From assembly GCA_041572755.1 (NCBI GenBank), contig JBFFRY010000024.1, positions 1 to 42,827 on the forward strand: a DNA stretch of 42,827 nt, read 5' to 3'. Shown in pieces: positions 1-9,509 of the stretch. Position 1 is the first letter of the stretch; each line of letters starts with the position of its first letter. The notes beneath the pieces were generated by a model. That model had not been told where the DNA came from and searched no databases. It worked only from the letters and a program-made list of their open reading frames with translations. The translations under genes and the position numbers were made by a program. This DNA is from JBFELU01 sp041572755 (GTDB lineage: Bacteria > Actinomycetota > Acidimicrobiia > Spongiisociales > UBA11373).

Positions 1-905
1 AGGCTGGTGTAGCGCAGCGCCTGCGACCTGGCGTAGAGGGAGGCGAAACGATCCTTGATCAACGATGTGGCCCCCCGGCCCTCCAGCAGACCGAGCAAGG
101 CGTGCACGGCGCTCCCGGAAACCAGGGAGGCGCTCATCCGCTCGAACATGAACGTGGTGATCACCAGTCGCCAGCCGTCGCCGACCTCACCGACGCGGTG
201 GGAATCGGGGACCCGAACACCGTCGAGGAACACCTCGTTGAAGTTGGCCGACTCGGTCATCTGCATCACCGGGCGGCACTCGACCCCGGCGGCGCCCATG
301 TCCACCACGAAAGCCGTCATCCCCCGGTGCTTGGGGACCGTGGCGTCGTGGCGGGCCACACACAGGCCCCAATGGGATTGGTGGGCGAACGTCGTCCAGG
401 TCTTCTGGCCGGTGAGCACCCACTGTTCGCCGTCGCGCTCGGCGCGTGTCCGCAGGGCGGCGAGATCCGACCCGGCCCCCGGTTCGGAGAAGAGCTGGCA
501 CCACACCTCGTCCCCCCGAAGCAGCGGCTTGAGAAAGCGGGCCTTCTGGTCGGTGTTGCCGTGCACCATCATCGCCGGCCCACACCACCCGGTCCCGACG
601 ACCAGGGCATCGCGGGGCACATCGAAGGCGGCCTCCTCCTGGGCAAAGATCTGCTCCTGGATGAGCGATCCTCCCCGGCCCCCGAACTCGGGGGGCCAGG
701 AGATGCCGGCCCAACCCGCATCGAACTTGGTTGCCTGCCAAGTTCGAGCCTCGTTGAGGCGGGCTTCCTCCTCCTGGGGAGTCCACTCGGCAACGATGGC
801 GGAGGGGATCACGGGCGGACCGTCGTGCGGTCGAGCATGCTCGGACAACCAGGTGCGCGCCTCGGAGCGGAACGCCGCCTCCTCCGGGGAGTCGTACGGG
901 CGCAT
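1..905 (-). CDS. Acyl-CoA dehydrogenase (3' end outside window)
   Basis: The frame is open from an ATG at 905 to the left edge, giving 301 residues without the C-terminus. It reads as an FAD-dependent acyl-CoA dehydrogenase, which oxidises acyl-CoA to enoyl-CoA and passes electrons to ETF. Visible are the N-terminal helical part (start MRPYDSPEEAAFR), the motif FSEPGAGSDLA typical of the middle domain, and TGQKTWTTFAHQ, followed by MTAFVVDM and the start of the C-terminal helical domain. The gene begins 6 nt after a TAnnnT box with no Shine-Dalgarno. Substrate is not predictable. etfB/etfA elsewhere in this window could be its electron acceptor (inference). Confidence 0.9.
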   Translation of the reverse strand, partial: MRPYDSPEEAAFRSEARTWLSEHARPHDGPPVIPSAIVAEWTPQEEEARLNEARTWQATKFDAGWAGISWPPEFGGRGGSLIQEQIFAQEEAAFDVPRDALVVGTGWCGPAMMVHGNTDQKARFLKPLLRGDEVWCQLFSEPGAGSDLAALRTRAERDGEQWVLTGQKTWTTFAHQSHWGLCVARHDATVPKHRGMTAFVVDMGAAGVECRPVMQMTESANFNEVFLDGVRVPDSHRVGEVGDGWRLVITTFMFERMSASLVSGSAVHALLGLLEGRGATSLIKDRFASLYARSQALRYTS

Positions 906-911
906 GCGCGA

Positions 912-917
912 ACCCTA
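912..917 (-). promoter_or_regulatory. -10 box (TAGGGT) of leaderless acyl-CoA dehydrogenase gene
   Basis: On the minus strand TAGGGT ends 6 nt before the ATG at 905 and no Shine-Dalgarno lies between. I see no clear -35. The same arrangement recurs at many genes here. Confidence 0.4.
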
Positions 918-991
918 GCCAGGAGTGGTGCGGGATCGCCCCGGGTGCCTCCGTGCCGTGCGACCGGTCACGGGCATCGACACCCAGTTGG

Positions 992-997
992 TATCGT
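992..997 (+). promoter_or_regulatory. -10 box (TATCGT) of the 1004 gene
   Basis: TATCGT ends 6 nt before the ATG at 1004 with no Shine-Dalgarno, so transcription probably begins at or next to the start codon. Confidence 0.4.
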
Positions 998-1003
998 CGG
1001 CCC

Positions 1004-2287
1004 ATGATTGGCCGCAGAGTCCGTCTTGCGGTCGCCGCCGTGGGGCTCTTGTGGATCGGCGCAACCCCGGGGGCTGCGGCCGACGTGGAGGGCCCCTGCA
1101 CGGCTTCCTTCAACGGGGTCGCCGTCGAAGACATCGACGACCTGGCTTCACCCCTCCTCATGCAGTCCGACGACGTGCTCGTCTTCCAGGGCACCGACGA
1201 CACCGGCACCACCTCCGCTTCGATCGAGGTGGTCCTGGCGTCGATCACCGTGGACTCGGCCTCGACGGACTTCGGTCCGGTGCAGGCCGACTTCAGCGTG
1301 GATCTCGATCTCGCCGAGATGAGCCCCTACGCGGTCGGGCTGTTCCGCATTCGGGGGATCACCGACAACTGCACCGCCAGCGCCTGGGTCCGGGTGACCG
1401 GGCGCTATCCGTTCACCACGTTGACCGGCATCACCGCCGGGGGTCTGGCGCTCGGTGGGCTGGCCGGCCAACTCACCTCGATCGCCACTCGGCGACGCTG
1501 GTCTCCCACCGCGGCGGGTCTGAGCGGTATCGCCACCGGCCTGGGTGGCGCTCTCATAGGCCAGCAATTCGGGAGGCTCCAGCTGTCCTACATCTCGATC
1601 GGGGCCTCCATTGCGGTGGCGGCGCTGATCGGCGCGCTCATCGCGTTGATGCTGCGGCCCCGAGAGGCCTCGGCATGGATGACGCGGCAACGCACCGAGG
1701 TGTCTGAGAGGCGCCGTGTCCGCCGGAAGCTGCGCGCCGAGACCTCCCGACTTCACACGGCTCGACGCGGTGCCGAAGAAGAGGCCATTCGCCGCGCCGA
1801 GGAGCAGGCCATCCGACGGGCCGAGGAGGAGATCCGTCGACGCACCGAGGAAGAGGCCCTGAGACGGGCGGAGGAGGCCAAGCGAGCCGAGGAGATCCGC
1901 AGGGCTGAGGAGGCCCGCCGCGCCCCGGCGCCCGAGCCGGGTCCGGGGCCGGGGGCGGAGGCTGTGACGGGGGCGGCGCCCGCCGCTTCGGAACCGGTCC
2001 CCACGTCGGACAACACCGGCCTCGAAGCGGAGGCCGCCGCCGCCCGGCAGACCGACGGGGCGGTCGCGGCGGCCCGGGCGGGCCCCGAGGCCGAAGGTCC
2101 GGCGTGGTGCTACGTCATGGGTCCGGTCGATGTGGTGGATCTCACCGACCACACCCGCGTCATCGGGGCGCTCGCCCCCGGCACGTGGTACCTGGCGAAG
2201 CGTCAGGTGGGAAGCTGGGCACACATCGTGGTCGAAGAGGGCACCGAGGGTTGGGTTCCGGCCTCCTCGATCCATCGCCAGGGGTAA
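1004..2287 (+). CDS. Membrane protein with charged coiled coil and C-terminal SH3-like domain
   Basis: A 427-residue protein. The ATG at 1004 is chosen over upstream in-frame starts because it begins a clean signal sequence (MIGRRVRLAVAAVGLL, cleavage near GAAA-D) and follows a TAnnnT box. Residues about 27-140 form a predicted exported domain. Three hydrophobic stretches follow, the last ending IGALIALML before a very basic segment, which suggests a cytoplasmic C-terminus. Residues about 232-307 are repeated AEEAIRR/RRAEE heptad-like units. An Ala/Pro/Glu-rich linker follows, and the last 60 residues resemble a bacterial SH3 fold (QVGSWAHIVV, EGWVPASSI). No family name recognised. SH3 domains usually sit outside the cell, so the topology is uncertain. 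Confidence 0.75.
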   Translation: MIGRRVRLAVAAVGLLWIGATPGAAADVEGPCTASFNGVAVEDIDDLASPLLMQSDDVLVFQGTDDTGTTSASIEVVLASITVDSASTDFGPVQADFSVDLDLAEMSPYAVGLFRIRGITDNCTASAWVRVTGRYPFTTLTGITAGGLALGGLAGQLTSIATRRRWSPTAAGLSGIATGLGGALIGQQFGRLQLSYISIGASIAVAALIGALIALMLRPREASAWMTRQRTEVSERRRVRRKLRAETSRLHTARRGAEEEAIRRAEEQAIRRAEEEIRRRTEEEALRRAEEAKRAEEIRRAEEARRAPAPEPGPGPGAEAVTGAAPAASEPVPTSDNTGLEAEAAAARQTDGAVAAARAGPEAEGPAWCYVMGPVDVVDLTDHTRVIGALAPGTWYLAKRQVGSWAHIVVEEGTEGWVPASSIHRQG

Positions 2288-2326
2288 TCGCTCAAGTCCA
2301 CCGGGGATAACGGCGAATCCTTACCT

Positions 2327-3667
2327 GTGATCAAGTCACGCGCCGGGCTGGCGCTCGCATCGATGCTCGTGTCCGCCTGCACCTCGGCGGCCGGAGGAAT
2401 AGCGCCGTCATCGACCACCACCTCGATCCCCGGCCCCGCGCCGGTCGCCGAGGAGACACGGCCTGCGCTGCCCGACGTCACGGCCCGCCCGATCACCGAT
2501 GAGGACCTCATCGCCATGCTTCCCCCCGGTACCAACGGAGTTGCGGCGTCGAGTCAGGAGCCGATCGTCGCGCCACGCAGCAACGAAGATCTGATCACCA
2601 CCGCAGTACTCGACCGCGATGACGAGGTCGACGACATCGAGCGCAGCGGCCGCGTGACCGGGGTCGCCGCGCACTATGCCGGCCCGGATCACGACGTACA
2701 CGTCTGGATCGACCTCTTCGCCGACGCCGCCGGGGCCCGGGAATGGCTCAACGACACCGCCGGGGACATCAGCAAGCAACTCGGGGGCAGCCACCGGGCA
2801 GACATCGAACTGATCACCGCAGACGAGTATCCGGTCGAAGGCGTCGGGGACGCCGCGATCGGCCTGGTGCTCGAGATCGAGGTGGAAGAGCGGCGGCTCC
2901 ACGAGACCCTGGTGATCTTCGCCATGGGCCGGATCGTCGCATTCGCCTCCCACGTCGCCGCCGACCCGATCGACGGGCGCGTTCCCACCCAATACCTCGC
3001 CGAGGACCTGGCGCAGCGCATCCTCGACGAGCTCCTCCATCGGGCGCCCGAGACCTCGAGCAGGGAGGGGCCGAGCGGATACCGATTCGATCATCGACAG
3101 GTCGTCACCATCGAGGGAACACAGTGGTCGACGACCGCCGAGGGTCTCGTTCACGGCGACGACGTCTCCTGTCGGGTCCGCCTCGATCGCCCCGATGCCA
3201 CCGCCGATCGCCAGCTCATCGTGGTCGACGGCCGGGTCTGGAGTCGCCCCACCGAGCAGGGGGACTATGCCGAATCGTCGAGCGCGGCAATGCTCGACCG
3301 CACCCTCCTCACCTTCTGTCCCGTTTGGCCCATCGATCCGTTCGAAGCCGGCCTCGCCGGCGTGACCAACGGCGCGCCGGCTCGTCACGAGATCGGCGGC
3401 GTCACTGCGCTGGGATACCGAGGCACCACCGCCGATCTCGGAACGGCACTCGGCGGCTCGGCAGACGGCGTCGTCGTGGACGTCTTCAACGTGTGGATCT
3501 CCGAGGGCACCGACTGGCTCGTGGAGCTCGACATCGCGCTGAGCGGCGACGCCGGCGACCTGGCACTCCTCATCGGGCCGGGGTTCCCGGATGGCGCCAC
3601 GCAGGTCTCGATGCGTCACCGGGTCTCGGATTTGGAGAACGTGGAGGCCATCTCGCCGCCCGGTTGA
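2327..3667 (+). CDS. Predicted lipoprotein, unknown function
   Basis: A 446-residue protein with a GTG start. The N-terminus (MIKSRAGLALASMLVSAC) is a lipoprotein signal with lipobox VSAC, so the mature protein should be anchored outside the membrane at that cysteine. A Ser/Thr/Pro-rich linker follows (PSSTTTSIPGPAPV), as in many actinobacterial lipoproteins. The rest is acidic and mixed alpha/beta, with segments such as HVWIDLFADAAGAREWL. I do not recognise a family. The start lacks an evident Shine-Dalgarno and lies 39 nt after the previous stop, so it may be cotranscribed with the upstream membrane protein. Its 3' end converges on cofH one base away. Confidence 0.75.
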   Translation: MIKSRAGLALASMLVSACTSAAGGIAPSSTTTSIPGPAPVAEETRPALPDVTARPITDEDLIAMLPPGTNGVAASSQEPIVAPRSNEDLITTAVLDRDDEVDDIERSGRVTGVAAHYAGPDHDVHVWIDLFADAAGAREWLNDTAGDISKQLGGSHRADIELITADEYPVEGVGDAAIGLVLEIEVEERRLHETLVIFAMGRIVAFASHVAADPIDGRVPTQYLAEDLAQRILDELLHRAPETSSREGPSGYRFDHRQVVTIEGTQWSTTAEGLVHGDDVSCRVRLDRPDATADRQLIVVDGRVWSRPTEQGDYAESSSAAMLDRTLLTFCPVWPIDPFEAGLAGVTNGAPARHEIGGVTALGYRGTTADLGTALGGSADGVVVDVFNVWISEGTDWLVELDIALSGDAGDLALLIGPGFPDGATQVSMRHRVSDLENVEAISPPG

Positions 3668-3668
3668 G

Positions 3669-5516
3669 TCACTCGATCGTCTCGAGCACCTCGTAGAGGG
3701 TGTTCCTCCGCACCGGGAGCCTCCCCACCGAGCGGGCGGTGCGCTCGAGATCGGCCGGCTCCACGACCTGACCATGGTCGGCGCCGGCAGCCCGCGAGAT
3801 GTTCTCGTCCATCAGCGTGCCGCCAAGGTCGTTGCATCCGGCACGCAGCAGCCGCGCCGCGCCCCCCAGACCGAGCTTCACCCAGGACCCCTGAATGTTG
3901 GGGATCAAGCCGTCGAAGGCGAGACGAGCCACCGCGTGGATGAGCACGGTCTCGTCCCACGTGGGGCCGGGACGTGCCCGACCCTGCAGGTAGATCGGGG
4001 CGGCCATGTGGACGAACGGCAGGGGGACGAACTCGGTGAACCCGCCGGTGCGCCTCTGGATGGACCGAATCACCTCGAGATGGTTCGCCCAGGACCCCGG
4101 GTCGTCGATGTGCCCGAACATGATCGTGGCAGTCGACCGCAGGCCGACTCGATGGGCGGTCTCCATCACGTACGCCCACTGGGCGGTCTTGATCTTGTCG
4201 GGACAGAGGTGGGCCCGGACTCGGTCGTCGAGGATCTCCGCGGCGGTCCCCGGCAACGTGCCCAGGCCGGCATCGCGAAGCCTCACGAGGAACTGCTCGA
4301 TGGAGATCCCCAGGGTCTCGGCGCCTTGCCACACCTCGAGCGGAGTGAAGCCGTGGACGTGGATCCCGGGAGCCGCCTCCTTGGTGGCCGCCACCACCTC
4401 CTCGTAGAAGGCCCCGGTGAACTGCGGATGGATCCCGCCCTGGAGACAGACCTCTGTGGCGCCGCGCTCCCACGCCTCCTTGGCCCGGAAAGCCACCTCG
4501 TGGATCTCGAGAAGGTAGGGATCGCCTCGCAGGTTGAGCGATCGGGGACCCTTGGAGAACGCACAGAACCCGCAGCGGAAGTAGCACTGATTGGTGTAGT
4601 TGATGTTCCGATTGACTACATACGAGACCGACTCGCCGACCGTCCTTCGACGCAACTCGTCGGCCACCCCCGCAACGATCTCCACGTCTCTGCCCCGGGA
4701 TCGGAGCAACACCTCCACCTCGTTGCGGGTCGGGGGTCGGCCGTCCAACGACCGCTCCAGGATGGGACGCAGCGTGGGACCGGCCTCGTCGAGCGAAGCC
4801 ACACCGTCGTGTCCGAACCACGCCGCATCGGCCCACTCCCCCGAGAGCCTCCCGGCCGCAACGGGGGGCGGTTCGTCTTTGCCGGGAGCCCACATCGTGC
4901 GGGGCCGGGCGGCACCGGATCCGTCGACCAGGTCCAGGTAGACCGCCAGCACTTCGGGCCCCAGCTCCGCTCGGGCCTCATCGACCGAGACCCCGACTGG
5001 GAATGCCGTTCGTTCCACAAGGTGACCGGCCAATGCTCCACGCAACTGGCCGAGCCGTTCGGTATCCCAGTCACGGAGCAACAGATCCCCGGCACCGGCA
5101 TCGACCGCCGCCACCGCCTGAGGCACGTCGTCGACGAACACCGACACGGTTGCTTCCACCCCGGGGAGTGCGGCCAGCCGTGCCGCCTCGGCGACGGTGC
5201 TTCGTCGGGTCCTGAGGAAGGCGGCGCCGGTGGCCACCAAGGCGCCGAGCACGGCCTCGATGGAACCCTCGTGCGTGACGGTGACCCGCCATCCCGCGTT
5301 GCGGTCGACGAGGTTGTGGGCGTCGCGAGGAGCCACGACCCAACCGGCTGCGTCGATCCCCGTCTTCCGGCCGAGCGGCAGCAAACCGCCGGCCAGGGCG
5401 CCCGCCGACGCCCCCGCCGAGGAGACCTCCACCACGGTCGTGCCCTGAGAACGACGAGCCGCCGCCCAAGGCTCCGTCACCGAGTGCGCCGGTCGGACCC
5501 GGCAGAAGGTGATCAC
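3669..5516 (-). CDS. cofH: FO synthase subunit 2 (CofH) with a long N-terminal extension
   Basis: A radical SAM enzyme of coenzyme F420 synthesis. CofH uses tyrosine and 5-amino-6-ribitylaminouracil to make the intermediate that CofG converts to FO. The GTG start at 5516 overlaps the cofG stop (GTGA), so the 615-residue length is well supported. The iron-sulfur motif CYFRCGFC places Cys at residues 311, 315 and 318, preceded by the typical VVNRNINYTNQ, and QGGIHPQF is present. In ordinary CofH the first cysteine lies within about the first 70 residues. Here about 250 residues precede the CofH-like part. That region alternates predicted strands and helices (GWRVTVTHEGSIEAV, VEATVSVFVDDVPQAV) and may be a separate barrel-like domain (inference). 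Confidence 0.92.
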   Translation of the reverse strand: MITFCRVRPAHSVTEPWAAARRSQGTTVVEVSSAGASAGALAGGLLPLGRKTGIDAAGWVVAPRDAHNLVDRNAGWRVTVTHEGSIEAVLGALVATGAAFLRTRRSTVAEAARLAALPGVEATVSVFVDDVPQAVAAVDAGAGDLLLRDWDTERLGQLRGALAGHLVERTAFPVGVSVDEARAELGPEVLAVYLDLVDGSGAARPRTMWAPGKDEPPPVAAGRLSGEWADAAWFGHDGVASLDEAGPTLRPILERSLDGRPPTRNEVEVLLRSRGRDVEIVAGVADELRRRTVGESVSYVVNRNINYTNQCYFRCGFCAFSKGPRSLNLRGDPYLLEIHEVAFRAKEAWERGATEVCLQGGIHPQFTGAFYEEVVAATKEAAPGIHVHGFTPLEVWQGAETLGISIEQFLVRLRDAGLGTLPGTAAEILDDRVRAHLCPDKIKTAQWAYVMETAHRVGLRSTATIMFGHIDDPGSWANHLEVIRSIQRRTGGFTEFVPLPFVHMAAPIYLQGRARPGPTWDETVLIHAVARLAFDGLIPNIQGSWVKLGLGGAARLLRAGCNDLGGTLMDENISRAAGADHGQVVEPADLERTARSVGRLPVRRNTLYEVLETIE

Positions 5517-6646
5517 GCAGCGACCACCTCGGACGCGACGAAGCCTTGCTCGTCCACGGCCCGCCGAACCTTGGGAAGAAGCCCGGGGTCGATCCACTCT
5601 TCGTCGATGAACTCGGGATACACCGGCAGGCGAGGCCGAAGCCGAAATCCGGCGGCGGCGGTGCGGTGCTCCAGCTCTTCGAGGTGGGGCCACGGTGCCT
5701 CCGGGTTGACCCAATCGATGGTCACCGGCGAGACGCCCCCCCAATCGTTGACGCCGGCATCCAGGTAGACCTCGAAGCGCTCGGTGAGGTTCGGCGGGAC
5801 CTGCAGGTTCATCGTCGGTCCCAAGATCCAGCGAACGGCAGCCGCCACTCGAGCGGTGAAGGCGACCGTCGGCTCGGCGGAGCCGCGCATTCGGGTGTCG
5901 GCCTTCGCCTTGAAGTTCTGGACGATCACCTCCTGAATCGCTCCCGAGTCGGCATGGAGACGGGCGATCTCGAACACGCTGGCGACGAGCTCCTCGACCT
6001 TCTCGCCGATCCCAATGAGGACGCCGGTCGTGAAAGGGACGCGCAGGCGGCCCGCTTCCCGGATCGTGGCGATCCTGAGGGCGGGGTCCTTGTCGGGACA
6101 GCCGTGGTGAGGCATGCCCGGTTCCATCAGCCGGGGCGACGAGTTCTCCAGCATCAAGCCCATCGACACGTTGCTGCGACGCAGCCGCTCGATCGTCGAT
6201 CCGTCCATGAGTCCCGGATTGGCGTGGGGGAACAGCGGAGATTCGGCGGCGACGCGCTCACAGCACTCCGCCACGTACTCGAGGGTCGTGGCGCAGCCGT
6301 GACGATCGAGGAACCGGCGCGCCTCGATCCAGCGGTCTTCGGGACGGTCGCCGAGAGTGAAGAGAGCCTCGGTGCATCCGGTCGCCGCACCCGCCGTGAC
6401 GATCGCCGCCACCTCATCCGGTTCGAGGAAGGCGCCGCCCGCTCCCGGTGGCTTGGCGAACGTGCAGTACGTGCACCGATCCCGGCACATCGTGGTGAGG
6501 GGCACGAAGACCTTTCGGGAGTAGGTGACGGTCCGGCCCTTGCCCTCATCCCTCAGACGCCCCGCCTCGTCCATCAACCCGGCCACGTCGCCGTGTCCCC
6601 TGATGAGGGAGGCGGCGAGGTCCGGATCGGGGGCCGGGAATGCCAT
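5513..6646 (-). CDS. cofG: FO synthase subunit 1 (CofG)
   Basis: A 377-residue radical SAM enzyme that closes the deazaflavin ring of FO, the F420 chromophore. The motif MCRDRCTYC gives Cys 54, 58 and 61, a CX3CX2C cluster site. CofG-like segments follow: FTLGDRPEDRW, SMGLMLENSSPRLM, GVLIGIGE and NDWGGVSPVTIDWVN. The ATG at 6646 is preceded by TACGGT 8 nt upstream and no Shine-Dalgarno. Actinobacteria such as mycobacteria carry CofG and CofH fused as FbiC; here they are two genes joined by a 4-nt overlap, which suggests equimolar translation. The other F420 genes (CofC/D/E types) are not in this window. Confidence 0.95.
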   Translation of the reverse strand: MAFPAPDPDLAASLIRGHGDVAGLMDEAGRLRDEGKGRTVTYSRKVFVPLTTMCRDRCTYCTFAKPPGAGGAFLEPDEVAAIVTAGAATGCTEALFTLGDRPEDRWIEARRFLDRHGCATTLEYVAECCERVAAESPLFPHANPGLMDGSTIERLRRSNVSMGLMLENSSPRLMEPGMPHHGCPDKDPALRIATIREAGRLRVPFTTGVLIGIGEKVEELVASVFEIARLHADSGAIQEVIVQNFKAKADTRMRGSAEPTVAFTARVAAAVRWILGPTMNLQVPPNLTERFEVYLDAGVNDWGGVSPVTIDWVNPEAPWPHLEELEHRTAAAGFRLRPRLPVYPEFIDEEWIDPGLLPKVRRAVDEQGFVASEVVAA

Positions 6647-6654
6647 GGCCGGAC

Positions 6655-6660
6655 ACCGTA
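6655..6660 (-). promoter_or_regulatory. -10 box (TACGGT) of cofG
   Basis: On the minus strand TACGGT ends 8 nt before the cofG ATG, with no Shine-Dalgarno. It shares the 83-bp divergent gap with the GAPDH-like promoter. Confidence 0.4.
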
Positions 6661-6693
6661 TCACGGGGCGACGGGAAGCCCCTGCGGGCCGGG

Positions 6694-6699
6694 TAGCCT
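6694..6699 (+). promoter_or_regulatory. -10 box (TAGCCT) of the tandem GAPDH genes
   Basis: TAGCCT lies 30 nt before the ATG at 6730. A Shine-Dalgarno-like GAGAGGAAG lies between, so this is a conventional leadered transcript. Confidence 0.35.
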
Positions 6700-6729
6700 G
6701 AGGGGCCGGTCGATCGAGAGGAAGCACCC

Positions 6730-7748
6730 ATGGACCGCAAGACCCGTGTGGGCCTCATGGGATTCGGGCGTATCGGGCGCAACGTCTTCCGACAGTTGGA
6801 GGATCATCCGAGCATCGAGGTCGCGGCGATCGTGGACATCGCCGACCCCGAGGCCCTCGTGTACCTCCTCCGCTACGACACGATCTTTGGGCGGTTCCCG
6901 AAGCCGGTGTCGTTCGAGGACGGGAACCTGCACGTCGAAGGGCGGACCATCCCCATGCGTCAGGACCGCGACCCCGGCGACGTCGACTGGGGCGCACTCG
7001 ACGTCGACATCGTGGTCCAGGCGACCCGCAAGCACCGGACCGCCGAGGAGTGCCGGCGCCATCTCGAGGCGGGGGCCAAGCGGGTGGTGTTGGCCTCGAC
7101 GCCTGCCAACCCCGGCGAGATGGACACCCTCATCATGGGAGCCAACGACGACGTGCTCGACGCCTCCGACGTCATGATCGCGCTCGGTTCCAACACCTCG
7201 AATGCGGTGGCGCCGGTTCTCCGGGTCCTCGATGAGCACTTCGGCGTGGAGCACGCCATGTTCACCACCGTGCACGCCTTCACCAACGAGCACCGCCTCG
7301 CCGACGTCCCCGGCGACGATCTTCGGCTCAGCCGAGCCGCAGCCGAGAACATCATTCCCTCCCCGACGAACTCACCCGAGATCATCGAAGGGGTGCTCCC
7401 TCGGATGGCGGGGAGGCTCTCGGGCATGGCTCTCAACGTGCCGGTCGCCGACGGCTCCAACGTGGACCTCGTGGCGATCCTCGGCAAGGCCGTCACACGC
7501 GACGAGGTGAACGCCACCATCGCCAAGGCCGCCGCGGGGAACACCATCATCGAGTACACGGATGAACCGATCGTGTCGAGCGACGTGATCGGCAACACTC
7601 ACTCGGCGATCTTCGACGGCCTCGCCACGCTGGTCATGGAAGGGACGATGCTGAAGGCCATCATCTGGTTCGACAACGGCTGGGGCTACGCCGCCCGGGC
7701 GGTCGAGGTGATGGAGCACCTGGCCGCCTTCGACCGGAAGGAGGGCGC

Positions 7749-7752
<4 letters not shown>
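6730..7752 (+). CDS. GAPDH-family paralogue lacking the catalytic cysteine
   Basis: A 340-residue GAPDH-fold protein. It keeps the Rossmann start (GFGRIGRNVF), the catalytic-histidine context TTVHAFTN and the C-terminal NGWGYAARAVEVM. Aligned by eye to the adjacent canonical enzyme, the nucleophile motif SNASCTTNCLAP becomes ALGSNTSNAVAP, so the catalytic Cys is Asn155. The phosphate-site TTTGAA becomes SPTNSP, the Arg of MRVP becomes Asn (LNVP), and the Asn of YSNRV becomes Ala. GAPDH acylates its cysteine, so phosphorylating activity is not expected. It is coupled to the canonical gene by an ATGA overlap, suggesting a partner or regulatory subunit (inference); another reaction on the same fold is possible. 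Confidence 0.85.
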
Positions 7753-8758
<1,006 letters not shown>

Positions 8759-8762
<4 letters not shown>

Positions 8763-9277
8763 GGCTTCCGGCGCTCCCGGATCTCGAGCCCGACGGGAAG
8801 GTCGATGGTGATCGTGCCGTCGCCGGGGTCCCCGACCAAGTCGTGGACGAATGGGACCTCGACCTCGCCCGTCTCGACGTCGACGACCAGCCGATCCTGA
8901 GGCCCGAGGACGACGTCGACGACGGTTCCCACCGGCCGTCCGCTCGGATCGAGCACACGGAGACCCACCAGGTCGTCGATCCAGAACTCATCTTCGTCGA
9001 GTGCTCGACGCTCTCCGGCGGCGATCGTCAGGATCATGCCGCGCAGGGCTTCGGCGGCGGTGCGGTCGGCGACGCCCTCGAAGGCGACGACCAGGCCGCG
9101 ATCGCGATAGGGGCGGGAGGCCGAGACGACCAGGTCACGGCCGGTGTCGGTGGTCAGCGTGGAGCCGGGGAGGAACCGTTCGGCGGCGTCGCTCTCGGGA
9201 ACGACGGTGACTTCGCCCCGGAGCCCGTGAGGCCGTCCGATGCGGCCGATGCCGATCCGGTCAGTCGACGAACTCAA
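8759..9277 (-). CDS. rimM: Ribosome maturation factor RimM
   Basis: A 172-residue protein for 30S subunit maturation that binds ribosomal protein S19. The N-terminal RimM domain shows IGRIGRPHGLRGEV, and the C-terminal PRC-barrel-like part shows DEFWIDDLVGLRV and VEVPFVHDLV. The only sensible start is a TTG at 9277, inside the last 17 bp of khpA, so translation is probably coupled. It is last in the ffh-rpsP-khpA-rimM series. trmD and rplS, which commonly follow, are missing because the GAPDH gene converges here. Confidence 0.95.
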
Positions 9278-9509
9278 CGCCGGCGTTCAGGCCCTCTTCT
9301 TCGGCTGCGGCCTGGGCGACCGCCCGGATGGCGCGGGCCACTCGCCCGCGGCGCCCGATGACCCGCCCCATGTCGCTCTTGGCGGTACGCACCTCGGCGG
9401 TCACCTCATCGGGACCCTCTTCGACGATCGTCACCCGCACCGAATCGCGATCTTCGGCGATCTCCTGGGAGACGTACTCGACAACGTTCTTCACGATGTC
9501 ACCCTTCAC
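9261..9509 (-). CDS. khpA: KH-domain RNA-binding protein KhpA
   Basis: An 82-residue single type II KH domain, with the RNA-contacting loop seen as VIGRRGR. KhpA in other bacteria binds RNA, often with KhpB, and affects cell division and cell-wall synthesis. The GTG start at 9509 overlaps the rpsP stop (GTGA). Its place between rpsP and rimM is the standard one. Confidence 0.93.
   Translation of the reverse strand: MKGDIVKNVVEYVSQEIAEDRDSVRVTIVEEGPDEVTAEVRTAKSDMGRVIGRRGRVARAIRAVAQAAAEEEGLNAGVEFVD

Noticed and set aside
5513..5516. A frameshifted or broken FbiC fusion
   Set aside because: The two genes meet in a clean GTGA start-stop overlap and both are full-length, so separate coupled genes explain it better than a sequence error.
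3591..5768. A 725-codon open frame on the plus strand
   Set aside because: It lies opposite cofH and the 3' end of cofG, with no recognisable domain.
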